From Gemmatimonadota bacterium (GTDB lineage Bacteria > Gemmatimonadota > Gemmatimonadetes > Gemmatimonadales > GWC2-71-9): a stretch of DNA of 64,000 bases. The DNA lies in NCBI GenBank assembly GCA_003222115.1, contig QHUL01000051.1:1-64000 (forward strand), read 5' to 3'. The position numbers and the translations under genes were made by a program. Shown here one piece after another: positions 31,604 to 42,551 of this stretch. Each line of letters starts with the position of its first letter. Positions within the stretch are counted from its first letter, which is position 1. The notes beneath the pieces are model-generated. The model was not told where the DNA came from. It did no database searches and was given only the letters and a program-made list of their open reading frames with translations.

Positions 31604-33306
31604 CGCTTTTGGCGCGGGGGCAGGTAGCCCGGCCCGCGCAGTCCGCGGCCCGGCCGTGCGGCGGTGAGCTTGCCGTGCTCGAGCACCCTCTGACCGTTCA
31701 CGTACACGTAGGCGATGCCGACGGACGGCTGGTGCGGGTTGTCGAAGGTCGCGCGGTCCCCGACCGTCGCGGGATCGAACACGGTGATGTCGGCGGCCAT
31801 CCCCGGCTTCAGGAGCCCGCGATCGGTCAATCCCACGCGCTGGGCCGCGAGCGAAGTCATCTTGCGCACAGCGAACTCCAGCGGGATGAGCTTCAGGTCA
31901 CGCACGTAGTGCCCCAGGATGCGGGTGGCGGAGCCATACGCGCGGGGATGCGTACCCTCCGCGCCGAAGGGGCCGTCCGGCGCGACCCCGCCCGCGTCGG
32001 TGTTCATCGCCACGAGGGGGCTCTTCAGCGCCGCCTGCACGTCGGGCTCGTTCATGATGAAGTAGATGGCGCCGGTCCGGGCGTGGTCCGCGATCGTGAT
32101 GTCGAACAGCGTCTCGATCGGATCCCGGTGGCGCGAGGCGGCGATCTCGCTGAGGCGCTTGCCCTGCAGCGGGCGCAGGGAATCCTCGAACACGGCGGAG
32201 ATGAGCACTCCCGTCGGACCCCCCGCAGCCCGCATGAAGCGGTCCCGTTTGTTGGGCGGCACGGCGAGCTGGTGGTGGAGCCGGGCACGGATCGCGGGGT
32301 CCCGCAGGCGCGCAATCAGAGAATCGGTGCCGCCGCTGTGGGCCCAGGCCGGGATGGACGCGGCGAGCGAGGTGGCGGCGGCGGTATACGGATACTGATC
32401 AGCCGTGACGTCGAGGCCGGCCGCACGGGCCGAGTCGATGCGGGCGAGCACCGTGGGCATGCGGCCCCAGTTGAGCCGCCCGGAGATCTTCAGGTGCCAG
32501 ATCTCGACGGGGATGCGCGCGTCCCGCGCAATCTCGAAGGTCTCCCTGAGGGCCGTGTCGATGTCGCCGCCCTCGTTCCGCATGTGCGTGGCGTAGCTGC
32601 CGCCGTGCCGACTCGCGGCCCTGGCGAGGGCGGTCAGCTCCTCCGTGGGCGCGTAGAAAGCGGGGGCGTACTCGAGGGCGCTGGAGAGGCCGAGCGCGCC
32701 CTGCTCCATCATGGAGTCCACCAACGCCACCATGTGGGCGAGCTCCAGCGTGGTGGCGCGCCGGTCGGTCTTCCCGATCACCGCGAGGCGAACCTGCGTG
32801 GCCCCTACGAACGTGGCGATGTTCACCGTGGAGCCGGTGCGCGCGAGCTGGGCGAAGTAGCCGTCCAGGTCCCGCCAGTCTTCGCGGTAGTGATACTTCC
32901 TCATCGCGGCCGAGTCGTCCGCGGCAAGGGCGTCGGTGAGCGGGGCCACCGAGCTCCCTTCCCCCGTTACCTCCGTTGTGATGCCCTGCGTCACCTTGCT
33001 CAGCAGGCGGTTGTCGGCGAGGACGTTCGTCTCCGACTGGCCCAGCATGTCGATGAACCCGGGAGCCACCACGAGGCCCTGCACGTCGACGGTCTCGCGC
33101 GCCTGGGCCGCGCCGAGGAACCCGAGCGCCACGATGCGGTCGCCCTGGATCGCGACGTCGCCCTGGTAGCGGGGGTTGCCCGTGCCGTCGGCGATCCAGC
33201 CGCCTCTCAGGACGACATCGTAGCCGGCGCTCCCAGTTCCCCGCTCCCCGCCACACGCGGCGGCGGCGATGAGCAGCCCCGCGGTCATTCGAGTCAGTGC
33301 GCCCAT
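31600..33306 (-). CDS. Lipoprotein amidohydrolase, N-acyl-D-amino-acid deacylase-like
   Basis: This 568-residue protein has a lipobox (LLIAAAAC, Cys18) and an amidohydrolase-3 fold (DVVLRGGWIADGTGNPRYQGD, SYATHMRNEGGD, MNTDAGGVAPDGPFG). The usual HxH metal motif of D-aminoacylases is replaced by FIDMLGQSE, so this belongs to a subgroup with changed metal ligands. It probably hydrolyses an acylated amino acid or related cyclic amide in the periplasm. It overlaps the upstream amidohydrolase gene by 13 bases and couples to the small membrane protein downstream. Confidence 0.83.
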   Translation of the reverse strand: MGALTRMTAGLLIAAAACGGERGTGSAGYDVVLRGGWIADGTGNPRYQGDVAIQGDRIVALGFLGAAQARETVDVQGLVVAPGFIDMLGQSETNVLADNRLLSKVTQGITTEVTGEGSSVAPLTDALAADDSAAMRKYHYREDWRDLDGYFAQLARTGSTVNIATFVGATQVRLAVIGKTDRRATTLELAHMVALVDSMMEQGALGLSSALEYAPAFYAPTEELTALARAASRHGGSYATHMRNEGGDIDTALRETFEIARDARIPVEIWHLKISGRLNWGRMPTVLARIDSARAAGLDVTADQYPYTAAATSLAASIPAWAHSGGTDSLIARLRDPAIRARLHHQLAVPPNKRDRFMRAAGGPTGVLISAVFEDSLRPLQGKRLSEIAASRHRDPIETLFDITIADHARTGAIYFIMNEPDVQAALKSPLVAMNTDAGGVAPDGPFGAEGTHPRAYGSATRILGHYVRDLKLIPLEFAVRKMTSLAAQRVGLTDRGLLKPGMAADITVFDPATVGDRATFDNPHQPSVGIAYVYVNGQRVLEHGKLTAARPGRGLRGPGYLPPRQKR

Positions 33307-34682
33307 GTCCTTCGCAGCGAATCGGGGTGAATGATGCGGCCACGGATCATCACCCACGCGATGTCGCGCGTGGCCGTGATGTCGGCGACCGGGTCGCGAT
33401 TCAGCACGACGAGGTCGGCCACCTTGCGCGGCGCGAGCTGGCCCAGGGAATCGGCCCGCAGCAGCTGGGCGGCGCGCCGTGTGGCGGCAGCGACGGCGTC
33501 GAGCGGCGTGACCCCCGCGGCGACGAGCAGCGACAGCTCGTCGTGCAGCGACGCGCCTGGGACGAGCAGCTGGTTCGCGGCGTCCGAACCTGCGGCGATC
33601 AGGCCGCCGGCGCGCTGGAACTCCCGCACGAACTGGTCCTGACGGGGCCGCGAGCGGCGGAAGGCCGCGAAATCGGCGCGGCCCCAGCCCGCCCGCCGGC
33701 GCAGGCCGGCGACATCGCGCACGCTCGCCGCCTCGGCGGGAACGTCGGCCATCTCCGGGCGCGTGACCAGCGTGGGGACATCCAGGCGCGACAGCATGTC
33801 GTGCAGGACCAGAGTGGGCACGATCGCGACGTGCGTCTGGGCGAGCGCCCGCGCCGTGCGGGCGACGGTGGCGGAGTCGAGCGTGCCCCACGCGGCCTCC
33901 TCCTGCGTCCAGCCGCGCAGAAACTGATCGTGTGCGCGGAACAGAGCCGCGGGATTCCGCACCGCGGCCTGCACGACGCCGGCCATGTGCTCGAGCGAGG
34001 CAACCCCGGCGCGCGCCGCCGTGAGGGCGTCGATCTTCCCGAGATGCGCCGCGACCGGGAGCCGCAGCACCGCCGCCTCGTCCATCAAGGGGCGCAGCAG
34101 CTCGGGCGTGATCCTCGTGTAGATCTTGACCCAGTCGGCGCCGGCGATGGCGCGCTGATCGACCGCCTTGCGTGCCTCCGCGCCGGTTCGCACGGCGGTG
34201 GCGTTGGCGTACGTGGGCGGCGCGCCGTCGATCATCGCCCCCGCGGTGAACATCCGGGGCCCGAGCACCGAGCCCAGGTTGAGGTCGTTCTTGAGCGCGA
34301 ACGCCGAATCGCTGTCCGAGTGCAGGTCGCGCACGGTGGTGACGCCCCACGCGACGTAGCGCAGAATCGCCCACCGCTCGAGGTGCGCGTGCGCGTCGAT
34401 CAGGCCCGGGATGATCGTCTTGCCCACGAGGCTGATGCGCTCGGCCCCCCGCGGCACCGGAACCTCGTTCACGCGCGCGACGGCCTCGATGTGACCGTTC
34501 TTGACGAGGAGCAGTGCGTCCTTGACGGGGGCCCCGCCCGAGCCGTCGATCAGCGTGGCACCCTCGAGCGCGATCATCCCCTCGCCCGGCGGCTTGCAGG
34601 CCGCGAACAGGAGGGCGACGATCGCGCGAAGCCCTAAAGGACTCCGTAAGCGTCGCGCGAAGCGGGCCGCGTGCCCGTTCAC
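33294..34682 (-). CDS. Exported amidohydrolase (HxH metal site)
   Basis: This 462-residue amidohydrolase keeps the metal-binding HAH in GLIDAHAHLERW and has GVTTVRDLHSD, DWVKIYTRITPEL (with the carbamylation-type lysine) and AAGSDAANQLLVPG. A lipoprotein-like N-terminus (IVALLFAAC) suggests membrane attachment. GTG 34682 overlaps the stop of the SnoaL-like gene (GTGA). Together with the following deacylase-like gene it looks like an exported pair for degrading peptides or cyclic amides, but the substrates are unknown. Confidence 0.85.
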   Translation of the reverse strand: MNGHAARFARRLRSPLGLRAIVALLFAACKPPGEGMIALEGATLIDGSGGAPVKDALLLVKNGHIEAVARVNEVPVPRGAERISLVGKTIIPGLIDAHAHLERWAILRYVAWGVTTVRDLHSDSDSAFALKNDLNLGSVLGPRMFTAGAMIDGAPPTYANATAVRTGAEARKAVDQRAIAGADWVKIYTRITPELLRPLMDEAAVLRLPVAAHLGKIDALTAARAGVASLEHMAGVVQAAVRNPAALFRAHDQFLRGWTQEEAAWGTLDSATVARTARALAQTHVAIVPTLVLHDMLSRLDVPTLVTRPEMADVPAEAASVRDVAGLRRRAGWGRADFAAFRRSRPRQDQFVREFQRAGGLIAAGSDAANQLLVPGASLHDELSLLVAAGVTPLDAVAAATRRAAQLLRADSLGQLAPRKVADLVVLNRDPVADITATRDIAWVMIRGRIIHPDSLRRTWAH

Positions 34683-35200
34683 GGTCTCGGATCCGATGAG
34701 GTGTGGTCGTGCAGGATATACCAGCGGTCGCCGCGTTTCTGCAGGATCAGGGTGAACGGGCCGCTCGCCGTCACCGCGGCGCCCCGCGTCAACCGGAAGC
34801 GCGCCGTGCAGAAGGCGAGATCGGTCGTCAGCGGCCGCACCTGTATCTCCTCGAAGCGCAAGGAATCGCGGGCCTGGCCCGGCGTGAAGTAGCTCGCCCG
34901 GTAATGGTCGTACAGCGCTTGCCAGCCGTACTGCACGTGGCCCCCCGACACGTAGCTCGTCATCGAGTCCCTGGCGTAATCGCCCATGAAGCCCGCCAGG
35001 TCGCCGCGATTCCAATCCGCGGCGGAGCGGACGAGCATCGCTCGGATCTCGGCCTGCGGATCGCCGATCGGGACTTTCGGGGCCGAACACGCGGCGACCG
35101 CGAGCACCAGATACCACGCACGACGCGTGGAGCGACGCTGCGGTATGAAATCGGACTGGAACGCGCCGCGGGAGCGCCTCAGGGAGATGGCTCTAACCAT
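34679..35200 (-). CDS. SnoaL/DUF4440-like lipoprotein
   Basis: This 173-residue protein has a basic N-terminus, a hydrophobic stretch ending in a lipobox (WYLVLAVAAC, Cys38) and a DUF4440/SnoaL-type domain (EIRAMLVRSAADWNRGDLAGFM, FTLILQKRGDRWYILHDH). The fold is shared by small binding proteins and cyclases. The long n-region (about 27 residues before the hydrophobic stretch) suggests the true start may be later, but no later ATG, GTG or TTG precedes the lipobox. It leads an operon with two amidohydrolases. Confidence 0.72.
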   Translation of the reverse strand: MVRAISLRRSRGAFQSDFIPQRRSTRRAWYLVLAVAACSAPKVPIGDPQAEIRAMLVRSAADWNRGDLAGFMGDYARDSMTSYVSGGHVQYGWQALYDHYRASYFTPGQARDSLRFEEIQVRPLTTDLAFCTARFRLTRGAAVTASGPFTLILQKRGDRWYILHDHTSSDPRP

Positions 35201-35236
35201 CCGGACGGCGCTCCCGCGGCGGGTCGACGAGATGTG

Positions 35237-35491
35237 CTAGCGGCGACGTCTCTTGGCCGCCCGCTTCTTCTTCCTGCCGCCCTTCCTCGCCTTGGCCCTG
35301 GGCCGCGATCTCCTGGCCTTCTTGCGCGCCTTGGGCCGTGAGGGCTTCCGCCGCTTCCTCCTCCTCGCCGGCGCCGGCTCCTCCATCATCGGCGCTGGCT
35401 GCGGTGAGGGCGCGGAAGGGGGCGGATACAGCGGCTCCATCATGCCGGGGCCGGTCCAGCTGCTCTCCGAGAAATCGTTGGGCTCGAGCAT
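35237..35491 (-). CDS. Small Lys/Arg-rich basic protein
   Basis: This 84-residue protein has a Pro/Ser-rich acidic first half (EPNDFSESSWTGPGMMEP) and a second half of almost only Arg, Lys, Ala, Pro and Ser (ARRRKRRKPSRPKARKKARR, ending AAKRRRR). That composition resembles the C-terminal tails of histone H1-like bacterial proteins that bind DNA, but no named family is recognised. A GGAG site precedes ATG 35491. It is divergent from the Ig-like protein gene and has its own promoter region. Confidence 0.65.
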   Translation of the reverse strand: MLEPNDFSESSWTGPGMMEPLYPPPSAPSPQPAPMMEEPAPARRRKRRKPSRPKARKKARRSRPRAKARKGGRKKKRAAKRRRR

Positions 35492-35743
35492 CAGATCTCT
35501 CCTTCGCTGGTTGTCCGTGGGCGTGGCCTATAGCTTATCCGGCGAGCCTGTCCCCGCAAGTGACGCTGCAAGAGGCCCCGCAGCACGGCGTTGCGGCGCG
35601 GTGTGCGCCGTGCGCACGCTGCGAGCGGCGCCGGCCCAGGTGTCGCCGCTCGGCGGCCAGTCACGTGCTTACGCCCGGGCGGTTGCGGGGTACCAATCTA
35701 CCGCGCCCGCGTTCTCGTCCCTCCAGAAATGGGACAAGTTAGC
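35492..35743. other. Divergent intergenic region with no gene
   Basis: About 250 bases separate the basic-protein gene and the Ig-like protein gene. It is GC-rich with several short inverted repeats (for example around 35590-35650). Apart from the promoter at 35744-35772 I see no coding or RNA signal. Confidence 0.6.
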
Positions 35744-35772
35744 TTGACAATGAGACTTACGAACGCTTACCT
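35744..35772 (+). promoter_or_regulatory. Promoter of the Ig-like/TolB gene (TTGACA-17-TTACCT)
   Basis: TTGACA at 35744-35749 and TTACCT at 35767-35772 are separated by 17 bases, close to the sigma-70 consensus. The start site would fall about 35779-35781, immediately before ATG 35783, so the mRNA is probably leaderless. Confidence 0.6.
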
Positions 35773-35782
35773 TCGCGCCGCT

Positions 35783-38047
35783 ATGATCGCCCGTACCCTG
35801 GTCGCCGGGCTCGCCCTCCTGGTTCCGCCGACCCTCCGCGCCCAAAATGTGGCCGAAGTTCAGGTGGCTCCGCCATCCGTGACGATCAAGGTGGGCGAGC
35901 GCACCGGGCTGCTCGCGACCGCGTTCGATCGCATCGGCAACGTCATTCCCACCGTGCGGGTCATCTGGTCCTCGAACAACGTCCAGGTCGCCCGGGTCGA
36001 CAACGACGGCACGGTCTCGGGTGTGGCGGGCGGGGTCGCGATCATCGAGGCGCGCGTGGGCGCGCGCAAGGGTCAGGCTGCGGTGCAGGTGATCGGGGCG
36101 GCCCCCGCATCGGCGCAACCGCCGCAGGGGGGGCAGGCGGGAGGCGGCCGTCCGACCGGGGCGGGCGGGCAGCCGGCGATCGAACCGTTGGCCGGCCAGC
36201 CGCCCGGCAGCGGGCCCGCCTCCGTGCTGCGCATCGAGCCGCCGACGATCTACCTCTTGCCGTCGGAGAACACCCGGGTTTTCCCCCGCGCCCTCAAGGA
36301 GGACGGATCCCCCGCGGCGCCTCTCCCCGTCACGTGGAAGTCCTTGCGGGAGGACATCGCGAGCATCGACGCGAACGGCGTGATCGTCGCACTGTCGTCG
36401 GGCCAGGGCACGGTGCAGGTCACCGCGCCGGGCGGGCTCACCGCCACGGCACCCGTGGTGGTGCAGCAGACGGAAGTCGCCATCCTGGAGCAGAGCCCGA
36501 TCGCCTTGTCGCCGGGGGACGTGGACACGCTCCACGTCGCGGTTCCGGCGCAAGGCAACCGCCTCGTCAACCCGCTGAGCGTCCAGTGGTCATCGGGCGA
36601 CGCCACCGTGGCGCGCGTGAGCTTGACGGGCGTGGTGGCGGCGGTCGCGCCCGGACGGACGACGGTGACCGTCTCGGGGCTGCTCCAGACGAAGGCGGCG
36701 GAGCTCGTGGTGCACCGGGTCGTGGAGGCCTTGGCCGTGGTTCCCAGCGCGCGGTCCGAGGTGCCGTTGCCGATTCAGGGGTCGGTCAAGTATCAGGTGC
36801 AGGCGATCGCGGCCGACAAGACTCCCGTCCCCGAGGCGCCGCTGCGCTGGAGCGTGACGGACACGTCGCTGGCGAGCTTCGATCCCTCGACGACGACGCT
36901 GACGGGGAAGAAGGCCGGGAAGACGACGCTCACGGTCAGAGGGCCGGGACAGGGACTCGCCGTGACGTGGGCCGTGCGCGTGATCGCGGCGAACCTGAGA
37001 CTGTCGTCGAGCCGGATCGGCTTGGCCCTGAGCCGCCGTTATCCCGTCAAGGCGAACTTCGCCGACGAGGCGGGCGCGGTGATCGGCCCGGCGACCGGCG
37101 TCACCTGGGCGAGCGACAACCCTCAGGTGGCGTCCGTCGGCGACGACGGCACGGCGGCGGCCGTCGGCTACGGCCACGCCCGCGTCACGGCGACGGCACC
37201 CGGAGGCCGGCGCGCCACGGCGGACGTGTACGTGCAGGGCGAGCTCGTGCTCGCGAGCTCGCGCTCCAGCCGGTTCCAGCTGTACTCCGTGGAGCGATCG
37301 AATCTGGCCCAGCTGCGAAAGGTGGCCGACGACACGGGGGCCGCCACCGAGCCGGCGTTCTCCCCCGACGGGTCGCGCCTCGCCTATGTCGCCACGCGCG
37401 ACGGCCAGCCCCAGATCTGGGTGATGGATGCGGACGGCTCGAACCCTGCGCGGCTCACCAACGCCCCGGGCCCCCACGGCGGCCCCGTGTTCACGGCGGA
37501 CGGCCAGGGCGTGGTCTACCACGCCCTGCGCACCGGGCACCAGCAGATCTTCGCGCAGTCCATCACGGGGTCCGACGCGATCCAGCTCACGCAGGAGCCG
37601 AGCAGCAACTCCGACCCCACCGTGTCTCCGGATGGCGAGACGATCGCTTTCGTTTCGAACCGCGAGGGCAACAGCGACATCTGGCTGATGTCGAAGGACG
37701 GCTCGAACCAGCGGGCTTTCACGCACACGCCGCAGATGCGCGAGAGCGCGCCCGCCTTCCTGCGGGACGGATCGCTCGCCTATCTGGTGGAGCAGAAGCA
37801 GGGCGGCCGCACGCTCACCCAGGTGGCGCGGGCGGATCTCGCGACCGGCCGGGTGACGCCGCTCACGGGCACCGACCTCTCGATCACGGATTTCGCGGTC
37901 ACGCCGGGTGGCGACCTGCTGGCCTTGGTCGTGACCGTGGGGAAGGGCCTCTACCGCATCTACGTGGTGCCGGTCGGCTCGGGCGCGCCGGTGCCGCTCC
38001 CGACGACCGGCGCCGAGCTGATGGTGACCCCGACGTTCCTGCCCTAG
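35783..38047 (+). CDS. Exported Ig-like (Big_2) repeat protein with TolB-type C-terminal propeller
   Basis: This 754-residue protein has a signal peptide (VAGLALLVPPTLRAQ) and five or six bacterial Ig-like group 2 domains. Each has the repeated pattern W-x-S-x(n)-A-x-V-x(n)-G-x-V-x(n)-G, for example VIWSSNNVQVARVDNDGTVSGVAGG, ending with T-x-V-x-V. The C-terminal third is a TolB/PD40 beta-propeller (EPAFSPDGSRLAYVATRDGQ, DPTVSPDGETIAFVSNREGN). Such proteins sit in the periplasm or at the cell surface and bind partners. The promoter places the start at ATG 35783; an in-frame ATG at 35750 would lie upstream of the predicted transcript. Confidence 0.88.
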   Translation: MIARTLVAGLALLVPPTLRAQNVAEVQVAPPSVTIKVGERTGLLATAFDRIGNVIPTVRVIWSSNNVQVARVDNDGTVSGVAGGVAIIEARVGARKGQAAVQVIGAAPASAQPPQGGQAGGGRPTGAGGQPAIEPLAGQPPGSGPASVLRIEPPTIYLLPSENTRVFPRALKEDGSPAAPLPVTWKSLREDIASIDANGVIVALSSGQGTVQVTAPGGLTATAPVVVQQTEVAILEQSPIALSPGDVDTLHVAVPAQGNRLVNPLSVQWSSGDATVARVSLTGVVAAVAPGRTTVTVSGLLQTKAAELVVHRVVEALAVVPSARSEVPLPIQGSVKYQVQAIAADKTPVPEAPLRWSVTDTSLASFDPSTTTLTGKKAGKTTLTVRGPGQGLAVTWAVRVIAANLRLSSSRIGLALSRRYPVKANFADEAGAVIGPATGVTWASDNPQVASVGDDGTAAAVGYGHARVTATAPGGRRATADVYVQGELVLASSRSSRFQLYSVERSNLAQLRKVADDTGAATEPAFSPDGSRLAYVATRDGQPQIWVMDADGSNPARLTNAPGPHGGPVFTADGQGVVYHALRTGHQQIFAQSITGSDAIQLTQEPSSNSDPTVSPDGETIAFVSNREGNSDIWLMSKDGSNQRAFTHTPQMRESAPAFLRDGSLAYLVEQKQGGRTLTQVARADLATGRVTPLTGTDLSITDFAVTPGGDLLALVVTVGKGLYRIYVVPVGSGAPVPLPTTGAELMVTPTFLP

Positions 38048-38054
38048 GCCGCCG

Positions 38055-39110
38055 ATGCGCGCCTGGGTGATCCGCGCCACCGGCGGTCTCGACCGGCTCG
38101 AGCTCACCGACGTTCCCCCGCCCGCCCCGCCCGCCGCGACCCCGGGCCCGCGCGACGTGCGGGTCGGCATCCGCGCCGCGGCGCTCAACCACCTCGACCT
38201 CTTCGTCGTGCAGGGTTTGCCGCTCGAATATCGCTTTCCGCACATCCTGGGGGCGGACGGCGCCGGCGTGGTGGAGGCGGTCGGCCAGGACGTCGCCACC
38301 GTGCGGCCGGGCGACCGCGTGATGCTCAACCCGGGGATCGCCGATTACAGCTGCGAGTATTGCCGCGCGGGAGAGCATTCGCTGTGCCGCAACTACCGCA
38401 TGCTGGGCGAGCACCTTCCCGGCACCCTCACCGAGGCGGTGGTGGTTCCCGAGCAGAACGTCGCCGTGATTCCCACGCTCGTGCCGCCGCTCAGCTGGGC
38501 GGAGGCCGCGGCGTTCTCCCTGGTGACGCTCACGGCGTGGCGCATGCTCGTGACGCGGGCGCAGGTGCGCGCGGGGGAAACGGTGCTGATTTGGGGAATC
38601 GGGGGCGGCGTGGCGCTCGCGGCGCTGCGGATCGCGAAGCTGCGAGGGGCGAAGCTGATCGTCACGAGCTCCAGCGACGCCAAGTTGCGAGAGGCGAAGC
38701 GCCTCGGCGCAGACGTCACGCTGAACCACAAGACGCAGAAGATCTCGCAGGAGGTGCGGGCGCTCACCAGCAAGCGGGGCGCCGACGTCGTGGTCGACAG
38801 CGTGGGGGAGGCGACGTGGGACGAATCGCTGCGCGCGCTGGGGCGCGGCGGCCGGCTCGTCAGCTGCGGTGGGACGACGGGTCCCAATGTCGGCATCGAC
38901 CTCCGGCGCCTGTTCTGGTATCAGTGGTCGATCCTGGGCTCGACCATGGGGAACGACGCCGAGTACCGGGAGATCGTGCGCCGGCTGGGCACGGGCGAGC
39001 TGCGGCCGCTCGTGGACCGGGTGTTTCCGTTCGCCGACGCGCGGGCGGCGTTCGAGCGGCTCGCGCAGGGGGAGCAATTGGGGAAAATTGCGATTCAGGT
39101 AGCGGACTGA
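38055..39110 (+). CDS. Zinc-binding medium-chain alcohol dehydrogenase/quinone oxidoreductase
   Basis: This 351-residue MDR enzyme has the GroES-like N-terminal domain, the structural zinc site pattern CEYCRAGEHSLC and the Rossmann motif GIGGGVALAALRIAK. The catalytic site is degenerate (HILGADGAGVVEAVG keeps GADGAG). It probably reduces or oxidises a small carbonyl or quinone with NAD(P)H. It starts 7 bases after the Ig-like gene, so they may be cotranscribed. A REP-like cluster follows its 3' end. Confidence 0.88.
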   Translation: MRAWVIRATGGLDRLELTDVPPPAPPAATPGPRDVRVGIRAAALNHLDLFVVQGLPLEYRFPHILGADGAGVVEAVGQDVATVRPGDRVMLNPGIADYSCEYCRAGEHSLCRNYRMLGEHLPGTLTEAVVVPEQNVAVIPTLVPPLSWAEAAAFSLVTLTAWRMLVTRAQVRAGETVLIWGIGGGVALAALRIAKLRGAKLIVTSSSDAKLREAKRLGADVTLNHKTQKISQEVRALTSKRGADVVVDSVGEATWDESLRALGRGGRLVSCGGTTGPNVGIDLRRLFWYQWSILGSTMGNDAEYREIVRRLGTGELRPLVDRVFPFADARAAFERLAQGEQLGKIAIQVAD

Positions 39111-39124
39111 GTTCGGGCGCTCTT

Positions 39125-39250
39125 GTGTCCCAGCCTGAAGGCTGGGCTCGGCGCAGCACTGTCCTGAAGGACACTCGCTAAACGGCAGCCGCTTCGCTCG
39201 GTGTGCTTCAGCACAGTGTCGGCCGAGCCCAGGCTTTAGCCTGGGAACAC
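39125..39250. repeat. REP-like hairpin cluster A
   Basis: Nested hairpins: CCCAGCC-TGAA-GGCTGGG, GTCCT-GA-AGGAC, GTGCT-TC-AGCAC and CCCAGGCT-TT-AGCCTGGG, framed by CTCGGC and GCCGAG. The central part (for example GGCAGCCGCTTCGCTCGGTG) recurs in cluster B. It is in direct orientation with B, and both flank a RAYT pseudogene. Confidence 0.85.
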
Positions 39251-39263
39251 TCGCGACGCTTCG

Positions 39264-39674
39264 TCATTTCCGATGAGCGCGCGAAACTCCCGGCTCCACG
39301 CCCTCTCCCGGATGGTGCTCCGCCTGTCGCTTGACATAGCGAATTACGTCGGCGAGCTGCCTCGGTCCGACGCTCGTCGCCGAGTATTCCGGCGCCCATC
39401 GTAGTCCCAGCTCGTTTCCGGGGAGACGACTCGCGGCATAGCTGCTCCCGCCTTTGAAGAGCTGGACGAGGCGAGGCAGGTCGATGCGGGGCACGGTCCG
39501 CAGGAGCATATGAACGTGCGTCCGCAGGATTGCCAGGGCCACGACGTCAGCGTGCTCCCGCGCGGCCGTGCGCCGGAACTAGTCGTCCAGGAAATCGCGC
39601 GTAGGAGAGTCGATCATCGGACGTCTCTCGCGCGTAGGCCAGGCGAGATGGATGTAGAGTTGGTGAGGCGACAT
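39264..39674 (-). pseudogene. REP-associated tyrosine transposase (RAYT/TnpA-REP) with premature amber codon
   Basis: Translating from ATG 39674 gives MSPHQLYIHLAWPTRERRPM, then FLDD, then an in-frame TAG at 39581-39579 (codon 32). After it comes FRRTAAREHADVVALAIL with the HUH motif THVHML, then QLFKGGSSYAASRL and DVIRYVKRQAEHH, which carries the catalytic tyrosine. The frame stays open across the TAG; only the single codon is wrong (a Tyr codon would fit DDYFRR). This is a Y1 HUH transposase of the RAYT group, which mobilises REP elements. Direct repeats A and B surround it. It is probably dead unless the amber is suppressed. Confidence 0.85.
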
Positions 39675-39703
39675 GAGAGGGTGACAGCGCGTCTAGTTTG
39701 ATT

Positions 39704-39822
39704 CCCCATCCTGAAGGATGGGCTCGGCGAAGCGCTGTCCTGAAGGACACTCGCTCAACGGCAGCCGCTTCGCTCGGTGTGCTTCAGCACAGTGCTGGCC
39801 GAGCCCACGCTTTAGCGTGGGG
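39704..39822. repeat. REP-like hairpin cluster B
   Basis: It has the same architecture and mid-sequence as cluster A: CCCATCC-TGAA-GGATGGG, GTCCT-GA-AGGAC, GTGCT-TC-AGCAC and CCCACGCT-TT-AGCGTGGG between CTCGGC and GCCGAG. Only the outer hairpin arms differ from A, with compensating changes that keep the stems paired. It lies upstream of the RAYT pseudogene on that gene's strand. Confidence 0.85.
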
Positions 39823-39907
39823 ACAAGGTGCGAGCGCCCGCTCAACGTGCGGTCAACTCCACCTTCGTAAGTGCAGTCCCGACCCCTGCTTAGGCGACGG
39901 ACGCGCG
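39823..39907. other. Gap before the gyrA promoter
   Basis: About 85 bases between REP cluster B and the gyrA promoter. It contains no gene or clear motif that I can see. Confidence 0.5.
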
Positions 39908-39936
39908 TTGCCTTTCCCGGTCTAAGTGATTATTTT
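39908..39936 (+). promoter_or_regulatory. gyrA promoter (TTGCCT-17-TATTTT)
   Basis: TTGCCT (39908-39913) and TATTTT (39931-39936) are 17 bases apart. The -10 is in the loop of a CTAAGT/ACTTAG inverted repeat (39921-39948) that could bind a regulator. The leader to ATG 40007 is about 65 bases. Confidence 0.55.
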
Positions 39937-40006
39937 TTGAGTACTTAGGCCGCTTTCCAGCGGCGCTCCCGACACACGAAGCCCACTACTCGAGACCGCG
40001 CATTTC

Positions 40007-42550
<2,544 letters not shown>

Positions 42551-42551
42551 C

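Noticed and set aside
31600-34374. An apparent 924-residue fusion reading frame
   Set aside because: Only the part from 33306 reads as the amidohydrolase; the upstream part lies in another frame antisense or overlapping to the real gene at 33294-34682.
39547-39750. Separate small gene on the minus strand upstream of the transposase remnant
   Set aside because: It is an overlapping frame; the correct frame gives a transposase N-terminus broken by one TAG.
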